DNA of 64,000 nucleotides from Gammaproteobacteria bacterium Gsub (GTDB lineage Bacteria; Pseudomonadota; Gammaproteobacteria; PS1; Pseudothioglobaceae): NCBI GenBank assembly GCA_002007405.1, contig JYIN01000005.1, positions 62,001 to 126,000 of the forward strand, read 5' to 3'. Shown piece by piece: positions 53,267 to 62,744 of this stretch (position 1 is its first letter; each line of letters starts with the position of its first letter). The notes under the pieces were generated by a model. It saw only the letters and a program-made list of their open reading frames with translations, ran no database searches and was not told where the DNA came from. The position numbers and the translations under genes were made by a program.

Positions 53267-54364
53267 TTAGCGTGCAGATTTAACATCTGCTGGTTGAACA
53301 ATACTGCCTGTGTTTTCAAAGGCGACTCGCTCATAAGTGATGACTGCTGCAAGGTCAACATCATTGAGTATTTTAAATGCTGGCATGGCTGCTTTGCCGT
53401 GAAGCACAATTTTTATGTGTTCAGAGGCCGGACCATTGACTATTTTTGAGTCTTTAACTGGTGGGAATACCGGTGGCAAACCAAGTCCATTCTTTTGGTG
53501 GCAGGCAGCACAGTTGGTGTTATAGACACTTTCACCTTTTGCCATTAATTCAGATTTTGACCAGATTTTGTTTGCACTTGCAGCAACTGCAGCTTGGGCT
53601 GATTGCTGCTTAGCCACCCATTTTGCATAATCTTCCTTAGAAACAACATCGACTACAATCGGCATAAAGCCATGGTCTTTACCACAAAGTTCTGCACATT
53701 GACCACGGTAGGTGCCGATTTTATCAATCTTTGCCCATGCATCATTAATAAAACCAGGGTTAGCATCTTGTTTCACTCCAAAATCAGGCACCCACCAATT
53801 GTGAATCACATCGTTTGAGGTAACCAAAAAACGAATTGAGGTATCAACTGGCAACACCAAGCGATTATCCACCTCTAATAAATAATGCTCGGGTTTTTTA
53901 TCACCTTTAATTGAATCTTTAGAAGATTGTGCCAAATTAGAAATAAAACTAATGTTTTCTTTAGGATAGTCATATTGCCATTTCCATTGATGAGCAGTAA
54001 TTTTGATGGTCATATCGGCTTTCGAAGTATCTTCTAAATCAATTAACGCTTTAGATGCTGGAATTGCCATCGAGACTAAGATGAGAATTGGGATAGTCGT
54101 CCAAAGCAGTTCCACCTTAGTGCTTTCATGAAAATTAGCGGCTTGATGCCCTTTTGATTGTCGGTGGGCAAATATAGAATAAAACATGGTCCCAAATACC
54201 ACAACAGCAATTACTACACAAACCCAAAATACCATCATATGTAGGTCGTATATATTGCGGCTGACCGAAGTAACGCCTTCGGTCATATTCAGACCATACT
54301 CAGCAAATACATTCGTTGATACCAAAGCAACCAGCGCACTTGTAAGTGTTGTCAATCTTTTCAT
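53267..54364 (-). CDS. ctaC: Cytochrome c oxidase subunit II fused to a cytochrome c domain (caa3 type)
   Basis: The 365-residue protein has a signal peptide, two membrane helices (about 35-60 and 85-105) and a CuA domain with HNWWVPDFGVKQDANPG and GQCAELCGKDHGFMPIVV. Unlike plain aa3 enzymes it ends in a cytochrome c domain with NTNCAACHQKNGLGLPPVFPP and a late Met ligand (KAAMPAFKIL). That fusion makes the enzyme caa3-type. It heads the oxidase operon, divergent from ctaA. Confidence 0.96.
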   Translation of the reverse strand: MKRLTTLTSALVALVSTNVFAEYGLNMTEGVTSVSRNIYDLHMMVFWVCVVIAVVVFGTMFYSIFAHRQSKGHQAANFHESTKVELLWTTIPILILVSMAIPASKALIDLEDTSKADMTIKITAHQWKWQYDYPKENISFISNLAQSSKDSIKGDKKPEHYLLEVDNRLVLPVDTSIRFLVTSNDVIHNWWVPDFGVKQDANPGFINDAWAKIDKIGTYRGQCAELCGKDHGFMPIVVDVVSKEDYAKWVAKQQSAQAAVAASANKIWSKSELMAKGESVYNTNCAACHQKNGLGLPPVFPPVKDSKIVNGPASEHIKIVLHGKAAMPAFKILNDVDLAAVITYERVAFENTGSIVQPADVKSAR

Positions 54365-54427
54365 AAAGTCTCCAAATAAAAAATATTGCCTGCTTATTTA
54401 ATACTCAAGCATAAAAAACTATTGGGG

Positions 54428-54433
54428 ATTATA
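54428..54433 (-). promoter_or_regulatory. -10 box of the oxidase operon promoter
   Basis: TATAAT on the minus strand, 64 bases before the ctaC ATG, with a TTAACC 17 bases upstream as a weak -35. An ACCGC/GCGGT inverted repeat (54433-54437 and 54449-54453) lies across the spacer. Confidence 0.5.
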
Positions 54434-54561
54434 CCGCTATTTTTTTTTGCGGTTAATTAAATTAGCAAAAAACTTTATTGCACCAAATTCAAGAGTTTTT
54501 ATGTTTTAAAATATTCATTCATCCCATTTGTAAAAAATAAAATAATGGATAATAGCAATCA

Positions 54562-55536
54562 ATGTTTAAAAAATTATTACAAATTTCAATTTTTTTGGCT
54601 TTAGTTGTGGTCGTGTTAGGCGCTTATACACGCTTGAGTGATGCTGGGCTTGGTTGCCCAGATTGGCCTACTTGTTATGGACAATTCATTGTGCCAGATG
54701 TTGCAGATGGTACAAAATTGGCAGGCTATGAGCGCCCGTTTGAGGCTGCCAAAGGTTGGAAGGAAATGTTGCATCGCTACAGTGCCTCAATGCTCGGTCT
54801 AGTGGTTTTGGTCTTGTTTTTTTTGGCACTAAAAGGCAAAACTGAGCGTCCGCAATCAATGGCATTGCCCAGTTTTACTGCATTCTTTATTATTCTTCAA
54901 GGTATGTTCGGGATGTGGACCGTTACTTTACTAGTACATCCAGGCATTGTTACCTTGCATTTGCTCGGAGGCTTTATCACTGTCGCATTGATCAGTTGGA
55001 TGTTGCTTAATCAAAATAGGCTTGTGGTTACTTATTCCCATATTTTAAAACGTCATAAACTTTTGTTAATCACCACCTTGGTACTACTGAGTGGGCAAAT
55101 TATTCTGGGTGGCTGGACTAGCGCTAACTACGCGGCACTGTCTTGTGGCGAGCAATTTCCTACTTGTTTGGGCTCGTGGTGGCCAGATATGGATTTTAGC
55201 AAGACATTGTATTGGGGTGCGTTTGGTATTGATTATGAATATGGCATATTGGAAAACCAGACGCGTGCCACCATTCAAATGATGCACCGTATTGGTGCAC
55301 TGGCAAGCACGGCATTAATAGGGTTACTCATTTATTTATTTAGAAGTTATTCACACCTTAAATCAAGCCTGATGTTGATTGGCAGTTTGTTGATTGTGCA
55401 AATAACGCTTGGAATCTTAAATGTTTTGCTCTCATTACCAATGGCAATAGCGGTTTTGCACAATGTAGTTGCTTTACTATTGTTGCTCAGTATTGTTACG
55501 CTGATACATAAAGTATTTAAGACAGTACCAAATTAA
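54562..55536 (+). CDS. ctaA: Heme A synthase
   Basis: Oxidises the C8 methyl of heme O to heme A. The 324-residue membrane protein has about eight helices. The family blocks are YTRLSDAGLGCPDWPTCYG, HRYSASMLGLVVLVLF, GMFGMWTVTLLVHPGIVTLHLLGG, LGGWTSANYAALSCGEQFPTCLG (a cysteine pair) and MMHRIGALASTALIGLL, including the four heme-ligand histidines. It works after CyoE and supplies the caa3-type oxidase encoded divergently. Confidence 0.96.
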   Translation: MFKKLLQISIFLALVVVVLGAYTRLSDAGLGCPDWPTCYGQFIVPDVADGTKLAGYERPFEAAKGWKEMLHRYSASMLGLVVLVLFFLALKGKTERPQSMALPSFTAFFIILQGMFGMWTVTLLVHPGIVTLHLLGGFITVALISWMLLNQNRLVVTYSHILKRHKLLLITTLVLLSGQIILGGWTSANYAALSCGEQFPTCLGSWWPDMDFSKTLYWGAFGIDYEYGILENQTRATIQMMHRIGALASTALIGLLIYLFRSYSHLKSSLMLIGSLLIVQITLGILNVLLSLPMAIAVLHNVVALLLLLSIVTLIHKVFKTVPN

Positions 55537-55714
55537 CCGCAGCAATCATAGAAAAAATAAATAAAATGGTCATTACCAAACCAACAATAATATAAGCCCA
55601 AGGACCTTGTTTTTCTGTGCGTTCAAAGTCTTTTATTAAGTCTTGTCTTTTGCCAATACCAATCATAGCAGAAGTTACTGCTTTAAAAACTTGCCCTAAT
55701 CCTCTCATAACCAT
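55517..55714 (-). CDS. DUF2970 small membrane protein
   Basis: This 65-residue protein has a basic amphipathic N-terminal part (VFKAVTSAMIGIGKRQDLIKDFE) and one C-terminal helix (YIIVGLVMTILFIFSMIAAVNL), the pattern of the DUF2970 family often found near cytochrome oxidase genes. Function is unknown. Its end overlaps ctaA by 20 bases convergently. The start could be the first Met or Met3. Confidence 0.8.
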   Translation of the reverse strand: MVMRGLGQVFKAVTSAMIGIGKRQDLIKDFERTEKQGPWAYIIVGLVMTILFIFSMIAAVNLVLS

Positions 55715-55939
55715 CTAGCCGTAAAAATAAAAAAAATCATAAAAAACCTTATGCGTAATCTTTCATATAATTTATGAATGATTAGCAAAATGGAAAATTT
55801 TGCCAAATTGGCGAAAGATGGGGTTTTGATGATTATTCATATTTACAATTATACAAAGGTCTTTGTTTAAAGTATTGAACTTATTTTATAGGTTGAGTAA
55901 ATTGTGTGGAATTATACAAAAATCTCCTACATATTATTT

Positions 55940-55945
55940 TATAAT
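55940..55945 (+). promoter_or_regulatory. -10 box of the RNase P RNA promoter
   Basis: A perfect TATAAT lies 8 bases upstream of the predicted 5' end of rnpB. No convincing -35 is visible. Confidence 0.6.
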
Positions 55946-55953
55946 TAAACCCT

Positions 55954-56304
55954 GAAGTTGGTTGGATGGTCGCTGGGGTTTTTGTCTCAGAGGAAAGTCC
56001 GGGCTCCACAGGGCAAAGTGCTAGCTAACGGCTAGGTATGGCAACATAACGGAAAGTGCTGCAGAGATTAGACTACCCATTTGATGGGAAAAGGTGAGAA
56101 GGTGCGGTAAGAGCGCACCGCGCGGGAGGCAACAACCGTGGCAAGGCAAACCCCACTTGGAGCAAGCTCAAATAGGCTGCCATTGGTGTGGCTCGCACAA
56201 GGTAGCGGGTAGAGTGCTAAAGTATTTTGGTAACAAAATGCGTAGATGAATGACCATCATGATTTTTATCAAACAGAACCCGGCTTACAGACTGACTTCA
56301 CCCT
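55954..56304 (+). ncRNA. rnpB: RNase P RNA
   Basis: This is the catalytic RNA of RNase P, type A. The 5' end GAAGTTGGTTGGATGGTCGC and 3' end GACTGACTTCACC form helix P1/P2. The conserved core GAGGAAAGTCCGGGCTCCAC is present, with the GGCAAACCCCAC region, GGTAGCGGGTAGAG and the universal AGA(A)CCCGGCTTA(C) near the 3' side. Length of about 351 bases is normal. It is convergent with the TRAP transporter gene 25 bases downstream. Confidence 0.96.
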
Positions 56305-56329
56305 ATTACAGGTAGATAAGTAGATTTAC

Positions 56330-57622
56330 TCAATTAGCAAAACCATACCAATTTGGGAAAAATACCAAGCTTAGTAGCACACTAACTTGGATGATGATAA
56401 AGGGCGCTACTCCTTTGTAAATATCCGTTGTGGTAATAGCGCTTGGTGCCACACCTTTGAGATAAAATAGGCTAAATCCAAATGGTGGAGTAAGAAATGA
56501 GGTTTGTAGATTCATCGCGATTAAGATTGCAAACCACGACATATCAATGCCGAGTGATAAAGCAATGGGGTAGAAAATGGGCACCACAATCAGTGAGATT
56601 TCGACAAAATCAATAAAAAACCCCAGTACAAAAATAATCAACATTGAGATAAAAATAAAACTGATTTCTTTAGCCGGTAGCCCCAAAATAAATTCTTCTA
56701 CTAAGATGTCGCTGCCACTATAAGTAAAAACCATTGAAAACGCGGTAGCACCAATCAAAATAGCAAATACCATAGCACTGACTTTAATGGTTTCAATGCT
56801 GGATTTGCGCACCATCTGCCAACTCAGTTTCTTATAAATACTTGCCAGTACCAAAGCGCCTACAGCGCCAATAGATGCCGATTCGGTGGGGGTGGCAATA
56901 CCACTGAAAATTGAGCCAAGCACTACAATAATCAGCAAAATAGGGGGTATAATCGCCTTGCTAACGGCTAAATATTTTTGTGTTTTTTTAAACTGATGAT
57001 TGTTGCCTTTAAAAGCAGGGGCGGATTCTTTGTCCCAATAAGAAACAGTGAGTACATACAAAACATACCCCCCCACCAACACCAATGATGGTATCACCGC
57101 ATCTTTAAATAAACTGCCTGCAGGCACACTCAGCACATCTGCTAAAATAATCAGCACAATTGAGGGAGGAATAATTTGCCCCAAAGTTCCAGAAGCACAA
57201 ATTGTCCCCGTGGATAGTTTTTTTTTGTAGTTGTGTTTGAGCATGACAGGCAAGGAAATGACCCCCATAGCAATCACCGATGCCCCTACCACCCCTGTTG
57301 AGGCGGCAAGTAGTGTGCCAACCAAAATTGTGGAAACTGCTAACCCCCCATTGACATTGCCAAACAATTCGCCCATTGCCTCTAAAAGTTGTTCAGCCAG
57401 TTTGGTTTTTTGCAAAACAATACCCATAAAAATAAACAATGGGATTGCCATTAAAATAGTATTTTGCATGATATTCATAATCCGATATGGCATAAACTCA
57501 AACAATCCAACCCCTTCGCTTAAAATCCCAAAAATCACTGCCACACCAGCAAAAGTAAAAGCCACTGGAAAGCCGACCAGTAGTAATATCAAAGCGGTAG
57601 CAAACATGATTAGGCCAATCAT
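56330..57622 (-). CDS. dctM: TRAP transporter large permease (DctM type)
   Basis: This 430-residue protein has about 12 membrane segments and the family blocks FMGIVLQKTKLAEQLLEAMG, ASTGVVGASVIAMG, ASGTLGQIIPPSIVLIILAD, GIATPTESASIGAVGAL and TSFLTPPFGFSLFYLKG. It is the channel subunit of a sodium-driven tripartite transporter. It is one base from the DctQ gene, and the binding protein comes first in the operon. Confidence 0.93.
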   Translation of the reverse strand: MIGLIMFATALILLLVGFPVAFTFAGVAVIFGILSEGVGLFEFMPYRIMNIMQNTILMAIPLFIFMGIVLQKTKLAEQLLEAMGELFGNVNGGLAVSTILVGTLLAASTGVVGASVIAMGVISLPVMLKHNYKKKLSTGTICASGTLGQIIPPSIVLIILADVLSVPAGSLFKDAVIPSLVLVGGYVLYVLTVSYWDKESAPAFKGNNHQFKKTQKYLAVSKAIIPPILLIIVVLGSIFSGIATPTESASIGAVGALVLASIYKKLSWQMVRKSSIETIKVSAMVFAILIGATAFSMVFTYSGSDILVEEFILGLPAKEISFIFISMLIIFVLGFFIDFVEISLIVVPIFYPIALSLGIDMSWFAILIAMNLQTSFLTPPFGFSLFYLKGVAPSAITTTDIYKGVAPFIIIQVSVLLSLVFFPNWYGFAN

Positions 57623-58108
57623 TTATCTATCCTCTTTTAATATTTTGTAGTTATTTTGGACAAAAATAATCGTAGAAATAATCACCAAAATAAAACTAAT
57701 TGGAATTAGACTCTTAACTATAAAACGATACGATAAGCCACCAGGGTCGCCACTTATCTCACCTAATTCAAAAGCTTTGTAGGCAAAATCAAAGCCGTTA
57801 TAAATCAGCAAAATACTGATAGGTAAAATAAATAAAGCACTGCCGATAATGTTAATTAACGCTTTTTTTTTAGTGCTGAATTTGGCATAGAAAATATCCA
57901 CCCGAACATTGGCATCAAACTGTAGAGTATAGGAAATGCCAAGTAAAAACATGGCAGAAAATAGATGCCATTCCATTTCTTGTAGGGCAATAGAAGAATT
58001 ATTAAAAGCATAACGAAGTACAACATCAATAAAGACATTAAAAATCGTTAAAAGTAGCAGCCCAATTGTTATATTTTCTAAATATCGGGTGTATTTTTGT
58101 TTAATCAA
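57623..58108 (-). CDS. dctQ: TRAP transporter small permease (DctQ type)
   Basis: This 161-residue protein has four membrane helices and the family core FNNSSIALQEMEWHLFSAMFLLGISYTLQFDANVRVDI (given here as positions about 34-71). The start codon appears to be TTG, as no in-frame ATG or GTG lies nearby. It forms the membrane complex with DctM. Confidence 0.88.
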   Translation of the reverse strand: MIKQKYTRYLENITIGLLLLTIFNVFIDVVLRYAFNNSSIALQEMEWHLFSAMFLLGISYTLQFDANVRVDIFYAKFSTKKKALINIIGSALFILPISILLIYNGFDFAYKAFELGEISGDPGGLSYRFIVKSLIPISFILVIISTIIFVQNNYKILKEDR

Positions 58109-58125
58109 TGTTATTGAAAAAAGAC

Positions 58126-59208
58126 TTATTTAGACTGGGAATTTAGATAAGATTGATCTGATATTGCGCTCCAAGCACGGGCTTTTTTGAGATATGCCGC
58201 TTGAGAGTCAATAATTTCTTTTGACAGCGGGTTTTTACTAGCCAATTTGGCAAGTAATTTGTTATTTGCTGCTCTGAGTGCGTCAAATACTGGCTGTGAA
58301 AAAGTTTTAACTTGAATATTGGGATAGTCTTTTTTCATATTTGCCCAATTTTTAGCGCTTTCATATTCAGATTGTGCATACATTTCATAGGCAGATAGTT
58401 TCATTGCCGTGGTTAAGATGGTGCGTAAATCTTGGGGCAATGAATGGTATTTTTTTAGGTTGATTAAGAATTGTAATTCTGTAGCTGGCTCATGCCAGCC
58501 AGTGTAATAATAAGGAGCGACTTGGTGGAAACCCATGCGTAAATCAAGCGAAGGTCCAACCCATTCCAAAGCATCAATTGTGCCTCTCTCAAGTGCGGTG
58601 TAGAGTTCGCCTGCTGGAATATTGATAGGTTTAGCACCAACTTCTGCCATCACTTCCCCTGCAAAACCAGGAATACGCATTTTTAAACCTTTTAAATCTT
58701 CAACAGAGTTAATTTGTTTTTGAAACCAACCCCCCATTTGGTTACCAGTGCTACCGCCAATAATTGATTTCATACCGTGTTTGCTATAGACTTTATCCAT
58801 CAATTCTTGACCGCCACCGTACTCAAACCAAGCGCGCTGTTCAGAGGTGGTCATGCCAAAGGGCATGGTAGTAAAAAACAAAGTGTTGATATCTTTGCCT
58901 TTCCAATAATAAGAGCCTGAATGTCCTAAATCATATTGACCGGATTTGACAAAATCAAAAATCCCTAAGGCTGATTTGTGTTTATTTTTAGAATCAATGC
59001 GGATTTTTAGCCTGCCGTTTGACATTTCTTCTGCCAATTTTTTGAATTTTTTGGTAGCATCACCAAAAATAGGAAAATTACTTGGCCATGATTCTGCTAA
59101 TTTTAAAGTATAGGTTTTGTTATTTTCAGGTGTGTTGCTAGTTGTTTGTTTATCGCTGTTGCAAGCCATTAAAAACATGGTGATAAAAACTATTGATAAA
59201 AATTTCAT
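58126..59208 (-). CDS. dctP: TRAP transporter substrate-binding lipoprotein, 2-oxoacid-like subgroup
   Basis: This 360-residue protein has a lipoprotein signal (MKFLSIVFITMFLMAC, with lipidated Cys16) and the DctP fold: KLAESWPS, GGSTGNQMGGWFQ, KGLKMRIPGFAGEVM and LERGTIDALEWVGPSLDLRMGFH with PYYYTGWHEPATELQF. The E-W-V-G-P and Y-Y-Y-x-G-W-x-E patterns resemble TakP-type proteins that bind 2-oxoacids such as pyruvate, so uptake of small carboxylates is inferred. I chose the ATG at 59208; an ATG at 59304 would bury the signal peptide and overlap prmC. Confidence 0.9.
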   Translation of the reverse strand: MKFLSIVFITMFLMACNSDKQTTSNTPENNKTYTLKLAESWPSNFPIFGDATKKFKKLAEEMSNGRLKIRIDSKNKHKSALGIFDFVKSGQYDLGHSGSYYWKGKDINTLFFTTMPFGMTTSEQRAWFEYGGGQELMDKVYSKHGMKSIIGGSTGNQMGGWFQKQINSVEDLKGLKMRIPGFAGEVMAEVGAKPINIPAGELYTALERGTIDALEWVGPSLDLRMGFHQVAPYYYTGWHEPATELQFLINLKKYHSLPQDLRTILTTAMKLSAYEMYAQSEYESAKNWANMKKDYPNIQVKTFSQPVFDALRAANNKLLAKLASKNPLSKEIIDSQAAYLKKARAWSAISDQSYLNSQSK

Positions 59209-59230
59209 CCTCTGGACTCCTTTAACTCTT

Positions 59231-60016
59231 TTATTTGCGTTGTGCCAAAATAGCACGGTCTTGAGCATTATAATCTCTAAAAGTTTGGATATTGCAAAAA
59301 TCATTAGCTAATAATTTAACAACCCTTGCCTGCTGATTGTAGGCATGTTCTAATAACAAATACCCCCCTTGATTAAGATGATTAGGGGCGTTGTTGATAA
59401 TAATTTTAATATCGTCTAAGCCATCTTCCCCAGAAATTAAGGCGTTTTTTGGCTCATATGTTAAGTCTTGCAAATGGGAGTCATTTTTTTCAATATAAGG
59501 GGGATTGGATATAATTAAATCAAATTTTTGTTTGCCAACAGCCACAAACCAATTACCATATTGAAAACTAATATTCATTGTGGCGTTTTGTTTGGCAACA
59601 GCCAGTGCTTTTTTTGAATAATCGCTTGCCACTACTTGCCAGTGGGGGTTTTTATCTGCCAGCGTAATTGCAATAATACCACTGCCTGTACCTAAATCAA
59701 GCAATTTGCAAGGCTGGCTTGGTTTGAATAAATCTAGGGCAATATCAATCAGCAACTCGGTTTCTGGTCTGGGAATAAGTACATCAGGTGTAATCGTAAA
59801 ATTAAGATGATAAAACTCTTTTTTGCCACTTAAATAAGCAAAAGGAGTGCCGTTTTTTCTCCGTTTGATGAGTGTTTTTAATTGGCTTTTTTCATGTTTA
59901 TTAAGCATATAATCGCCACTGACCATTAACTGCGATCTGCTTTTATTTAACGCCAAAGACAAAAGCGGGGCAATATCAATTACGCCACTTTCTAAATAAT
60001 CTAAAATTGTGTTCAA
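59231..60016 (-). CDS. prmC: Peptide chain release factor glutamine methyltransferase
   Basis: PrmC (HemK) methylates the GGQ glutamine of release factors. The 261-residue protein has an N-terminal helical domain, [30 protein letters not shown], the SAM site [16 protein letters not shown] and the catalytic [10 protein letters not shown]. The start codon is TTG in a TTGA overlap with the rnfE stop. prfA is the usual neighbour but is not here. Confidence 0.94.
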   Translation of the reverse strand: MNTILDYLESGVIDIAPLLSLALNKSRSQLMVSGDYMLNKHEKSQLKTLIKRRKNGTPFAYLSGKKEFYHLNFTITPDVLIPRPETELLIDIALDLFKPSQPCKLLDLGTGSGIIAITLADKNPHWQVVASDYSKKALAVAKQNATMNISFQYGNWFVAVGKQKFDLIISNPPYIEKNDSHLQDLTYEPKNALISGEDGLDDIKIIINNAPNHLNQGGYLLLEHAYNQQARVVKLLANDFCNIQTFRDYNAQDRAILAQRK

Positions 60017-60648
60017 GGTTTTTTTAAATCAATAAAATTTTTAACAGCCACAATCAACCCCAAACCGATAAACGCTCCAGGTGGCAAAATTGCCAGCAAA
60101 GTGCCTTGATAATCATCAACCACGCTAATACTCAGTGATTCCCCCAAAGTGCCAAGCAACAAAGACGATTGTGCAAACAAAGTGCCACCACCAACCAACT
60201 CACGCATTGCCCCTAAAATAATCAATACTAACGAGAAACCAAGCCCCATCATCAACCCATCAAGGGCTGATTTATCCCAACTGTTTTTGCTGGCAAATGC
60301 TTCAGCCCGACCCAAAATGGCGCAATTAGTAACAATCAAAGGCACAAAAATACCTAGTATTAAATACAAATCATAAAAATACGATTGCATCAGCAGTTCA
60401 ACAATCGTTACAAAAGCGGCAATCAATAAAACAAAAATCGGAATTCGCACCTCTTTTGAAATATGATGGCGAAAAATAGAAACCGTAGTATTAGAAGCAA
60501 TCAGCACAAAAGTGGTCGCCAACCCCAGCCCAATCGCATTCACAATATTATTAGTGACTGCCAACAATGGACACAAGCCCAACAACGCCACCAGTGCTTG
60601 ATTATTATCCCACAAGCCATTTTTTGCAATTTTGAGGTAGTCTTCCAT
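60013..60648 (-). CDS. rnfE: Electron transport complex subunit RnfE/RsxE
   Basis: This 211-residue protein has six membrane helices and the family blocks [31 protein letters not shown] and [16 protein letters not shown] with conserved Cys residues. RnfE pairs with RnfA in the sodium- or proton-coupled ferredoxin:NAD oxidoreductase or the SoxR-reducing system. The other rnf genes are not adjacent: alkC lies 10 bases upstream and prmC downstream. Confidence 0.93.
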   Translation of the reverse strand: MEDYLKIAKNGLWDNNQALVALLGLCPLLAVTNNIVNAIGLGLATTFVLIASNTTVSIFRHHISKEVRIPIFVLLIAAFVTIVELLMQSYFYDLYLILGIFVPLIVTNCAILGRAEAFASKNSWDKSALDGLMMGLGFSLVLIILGAMRELVGGGTLFAQSSLLLGTLGESLSISVVDDYQGTLLAILPPGAFIGLGLIVAVKNFIDLKKP

Positions 60649-60657
60649 AAGGCTTCA

Positions 60658-61800
60658 TTATAGCAAGGGTTGTTTGTGAGTCAGAATAAAATTATCTTTG
60701 GCATAAATTTTGCCGTTAATTTGCAATAAAATTTGATAATTTCCAGAGTGCAATTTTTTGCTTGTCATGACTTTAAATAAATGTTTTTTTTGAATTAAAA
60801 CACTGCTGTTTTGTTTTATAAAAAGCTGTTTAATTTTAAAAACTTTCTCAGATTTTCGCTTAGTTTTTGAGGGGTAGATGATTTTATAGTCAATCATTAA
60901 ACTTTGGTTTTTACTGGCTTTGATTATAAATGAAAATCTCAAATAATCACCCAAGGCAATTCGCCTATTTTTAATATTAAAATTATGGATTTTGATTTTT
61001 ATATTAGACGGATAGCCGAGTAATGTTAATGCCTCTATATTACCTTGTTTGATGAGTGTTCTAAGGGCATGCCGAATTAGAAAATCCATCTCTTTTTTAC
61101 TTTTTTGCTTGCCTTCTATTTGCCATTTTTTTAGCGTTTGTAATACAAAATCTGCATCTATTTTAGCAATATCATTGAGATGGTTAGCAACTGAGCGCAC
61201 CACAAACCGGGTGTTATCAAAATACAACTGGTCCAAGATTTTGATAGATTTTTGATAATTAAAATTGATGTTGATAGACCACGGCAGTTTTGGGCGCAGA
61301 CCTTCACAAGCCAACCTTCTTTGATGATAATTTTTTGAGGTTGCCATTTTCTGCATAAAAACAAAAGTTTTTTGTGGATAGGCGTTGATAAAGAAACGAA
61401 TTGCGTCTTCGCAGCTAAAGCGTTTGGTGATTTCTGCCAAAGCATCAAACGATGGGGTTAAATATTTATCCTGCAAGCCGTTTTTTGCTACAAAATCAGA
61501 CAAAGGTGCAAAGATAAAATCGCCAAAATCATTATCGCTTCTATTTGGGTCTAATTCTTTTGGCAAAGATTTAACGATAATCTCAAGTGCTACCTCAAAA
61601 TCATTGGGTAGGTATTTTTCTAAATTTTCTCGAATCCAATAAATGCGTTGCTTAAGCTCTAATTTTGGGAGGGATTTTGAAACTTCTTTTATAAATTTAT
61701 TGGCTTCAAATTGGGGATAAACCGCGGTTAAAAATGTTGCTAAATCACCCACTTTTTGAGTATTAAATAAGTGGTCTTTTAGTAAAAATTTAGCATTCAT
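60658..61800 (-). CDS. alkC: AlkC-type alkylpurine DNA glycosylase with C-terminal Ig-like domain
   Basis: The first ~250 residues are HEAT-like helical repeats of the AlkC/AlkD superfamily of 3-methyladenine glycosylases (HQRRLACEGLRPKLPW, FVVRSVANHLNDIAK and HALRTLIKQGN are recognisable). The last ~120 residues are rich in beta strands, with repeated KNQSLMIDYKIIYPSK- and SGNYQILLQINGK-like strands, which fits the Ig-like DNA-binding domain known in one AlkC subgroup. The 380-residue length agrees. It overlaps ftsY by 4 bases. Confidence 0.85.
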   Translation of the reverse strand: MNAKFLLKDHLFNTQKVGDLATFLTAVYPQFEANKFIKEVSKSLPKLELKQRIYWIRENLEKYLPNDFEVALEIIVKSLPKELDPNRSDNDFGDFIFAPLSDFVAKNGLQDKYLTPSFDALAEITKRFSCEDAIRFFINAYPQKTFVFMQKMATSKNYHQRRLACEGLRPKLPWSININFNYQKSIKILDQLYFDNTRFVVRSVANHLNDIAKIDADFVLQTLKKWQIEGKQKSKKEMDFLIRHALRTLIKQGNIEALTLLGYPSNIKIKIHNFNIKNRRIALGDYLRFSFIIKASKNQSLMIDYKIIYPSKTKRKSEKVFKIKQLFIKQNSSVLIQKKHLFKVMTSKKLHSGNYQILLQINGKIYAKDNFILTHKQPLL

Positions 61801-62744
61801 TCAAATAAGGCATCAATAAATTCTTGTGCTTCAAATGGTTTTAAATCTTCAATTCCCTCACCCACGCCGATATAACGAATGGGTAGTTTGAGTGCAGTAG
61901 AAATGGCAAACAGAACGCCGCCTTTGGCACTGCCGTCAAGTTTGGTGATACTAATGCCGCTTAAACCAATGGCTTTATTAAATTCTATCGCTTGATTAAC
62001 AGCATTTTGTCCAGAGCTACCATCAACCACCAGCAGAGTTTCATGTGGTGCATTTTTATGATGTTTATTTAAGACGCGTTTGATTTTTTGTAATTCTTGC
62101 ATTAAGTTGTCTTGGGTGTGGAGTCGTCCAGCAGTATCGGCAATCAAAATATCAATATTTTTGGCTTTGGCAGATTCAAAAGCATCAAAAATAACCGAGG
62201 CGGCATCTGCACCTGTGGCTTGTGCGACTACGGGTATTTTATTGCGCTTGCCCCAAACTTTGAGCTGTTCAATGGCTGCAGCACGAAAAGTATCACCCGC
62301 TGCCAACATAACAGATTTACCTTGTTTTTGAAAGGCAGTGGCGAGTTTTCCAATGGTGGTGGTTTTGCCCGCACCATTGATGCCAACCACCAAAATCACA
62401 AAAGTTTCATTACCACTGATATTTAATACATTGTTTTTAATCAGCAGTTTTTTGAGCTCATTTTTTAAAAATGAATATAGACTTTGAGCATCTTTTAGGG
62501 TTTTGCGTGAGGCATTTTTCCGCACCGATTCCAAAACCTTGTCGGTGGTATCAATCCCAATATCTGCACCAATTAGCAGGGTTTCTAACGCATCAAGCAA
62601 GTCTTTGTCAATTTTTTTCCTGCCCAGCAGCAGTGTAGATAAACCCATACCGAGTTTTTGTCTGGATTTAAGTAGTTTATTTTTTAACGAAGCGGGCTTT
62701 TGTTGTGTGTTGGATGAATCTTTTTTGAAAAAGTTAAACATCAT
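61797..62744 (-). CDS. ftsY: Signal recognition particle receptor
   Basis: This GTPase brings ribosome-SRP complexes to the inner membrane. The 315-residue protein has a short basic N-terminus (residues 1-30) in place of the long acidic A domain of Escherichia coli FtsY, then the N domain and the G domain with VVGINGAGKTTTIGKLA, LAAGDTFRAAAIEQLKVWG, IADTAGRL, TKLDGSAKGGV and IRYIGVGEGIEDLKPF. It heads an operon with alkC, rnfE and prmC. Confidence 0.96.
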   Translation of the reverse strand: MMFNFFKKDSSNTQQKPASLKNKLLKSRQKLGMGLSTLLLGRKKIDKDLLDALETLLIGADIGIDTTDKVLESVRKNASRKTLKDAQSLYSFLKNELKKLLIKNNVLNISGNETFVILVVGINGAGKTTTIGKLATAFQKQGKSVMLAAGDTFRAAAIEQLKVWGKRNKIPVVAQATGADAASVIFDAFESAKAKNIDILIADTAGRLHTQDNLMQELQKIKRVLNKHHKNAPHETLLVVDGSSGQNAVNQAIEFNKAIGLSGISITKLDGSAKGGVLFAISTALKLPIRYIGVGEGIEDLKPFEAQEFIDALFE

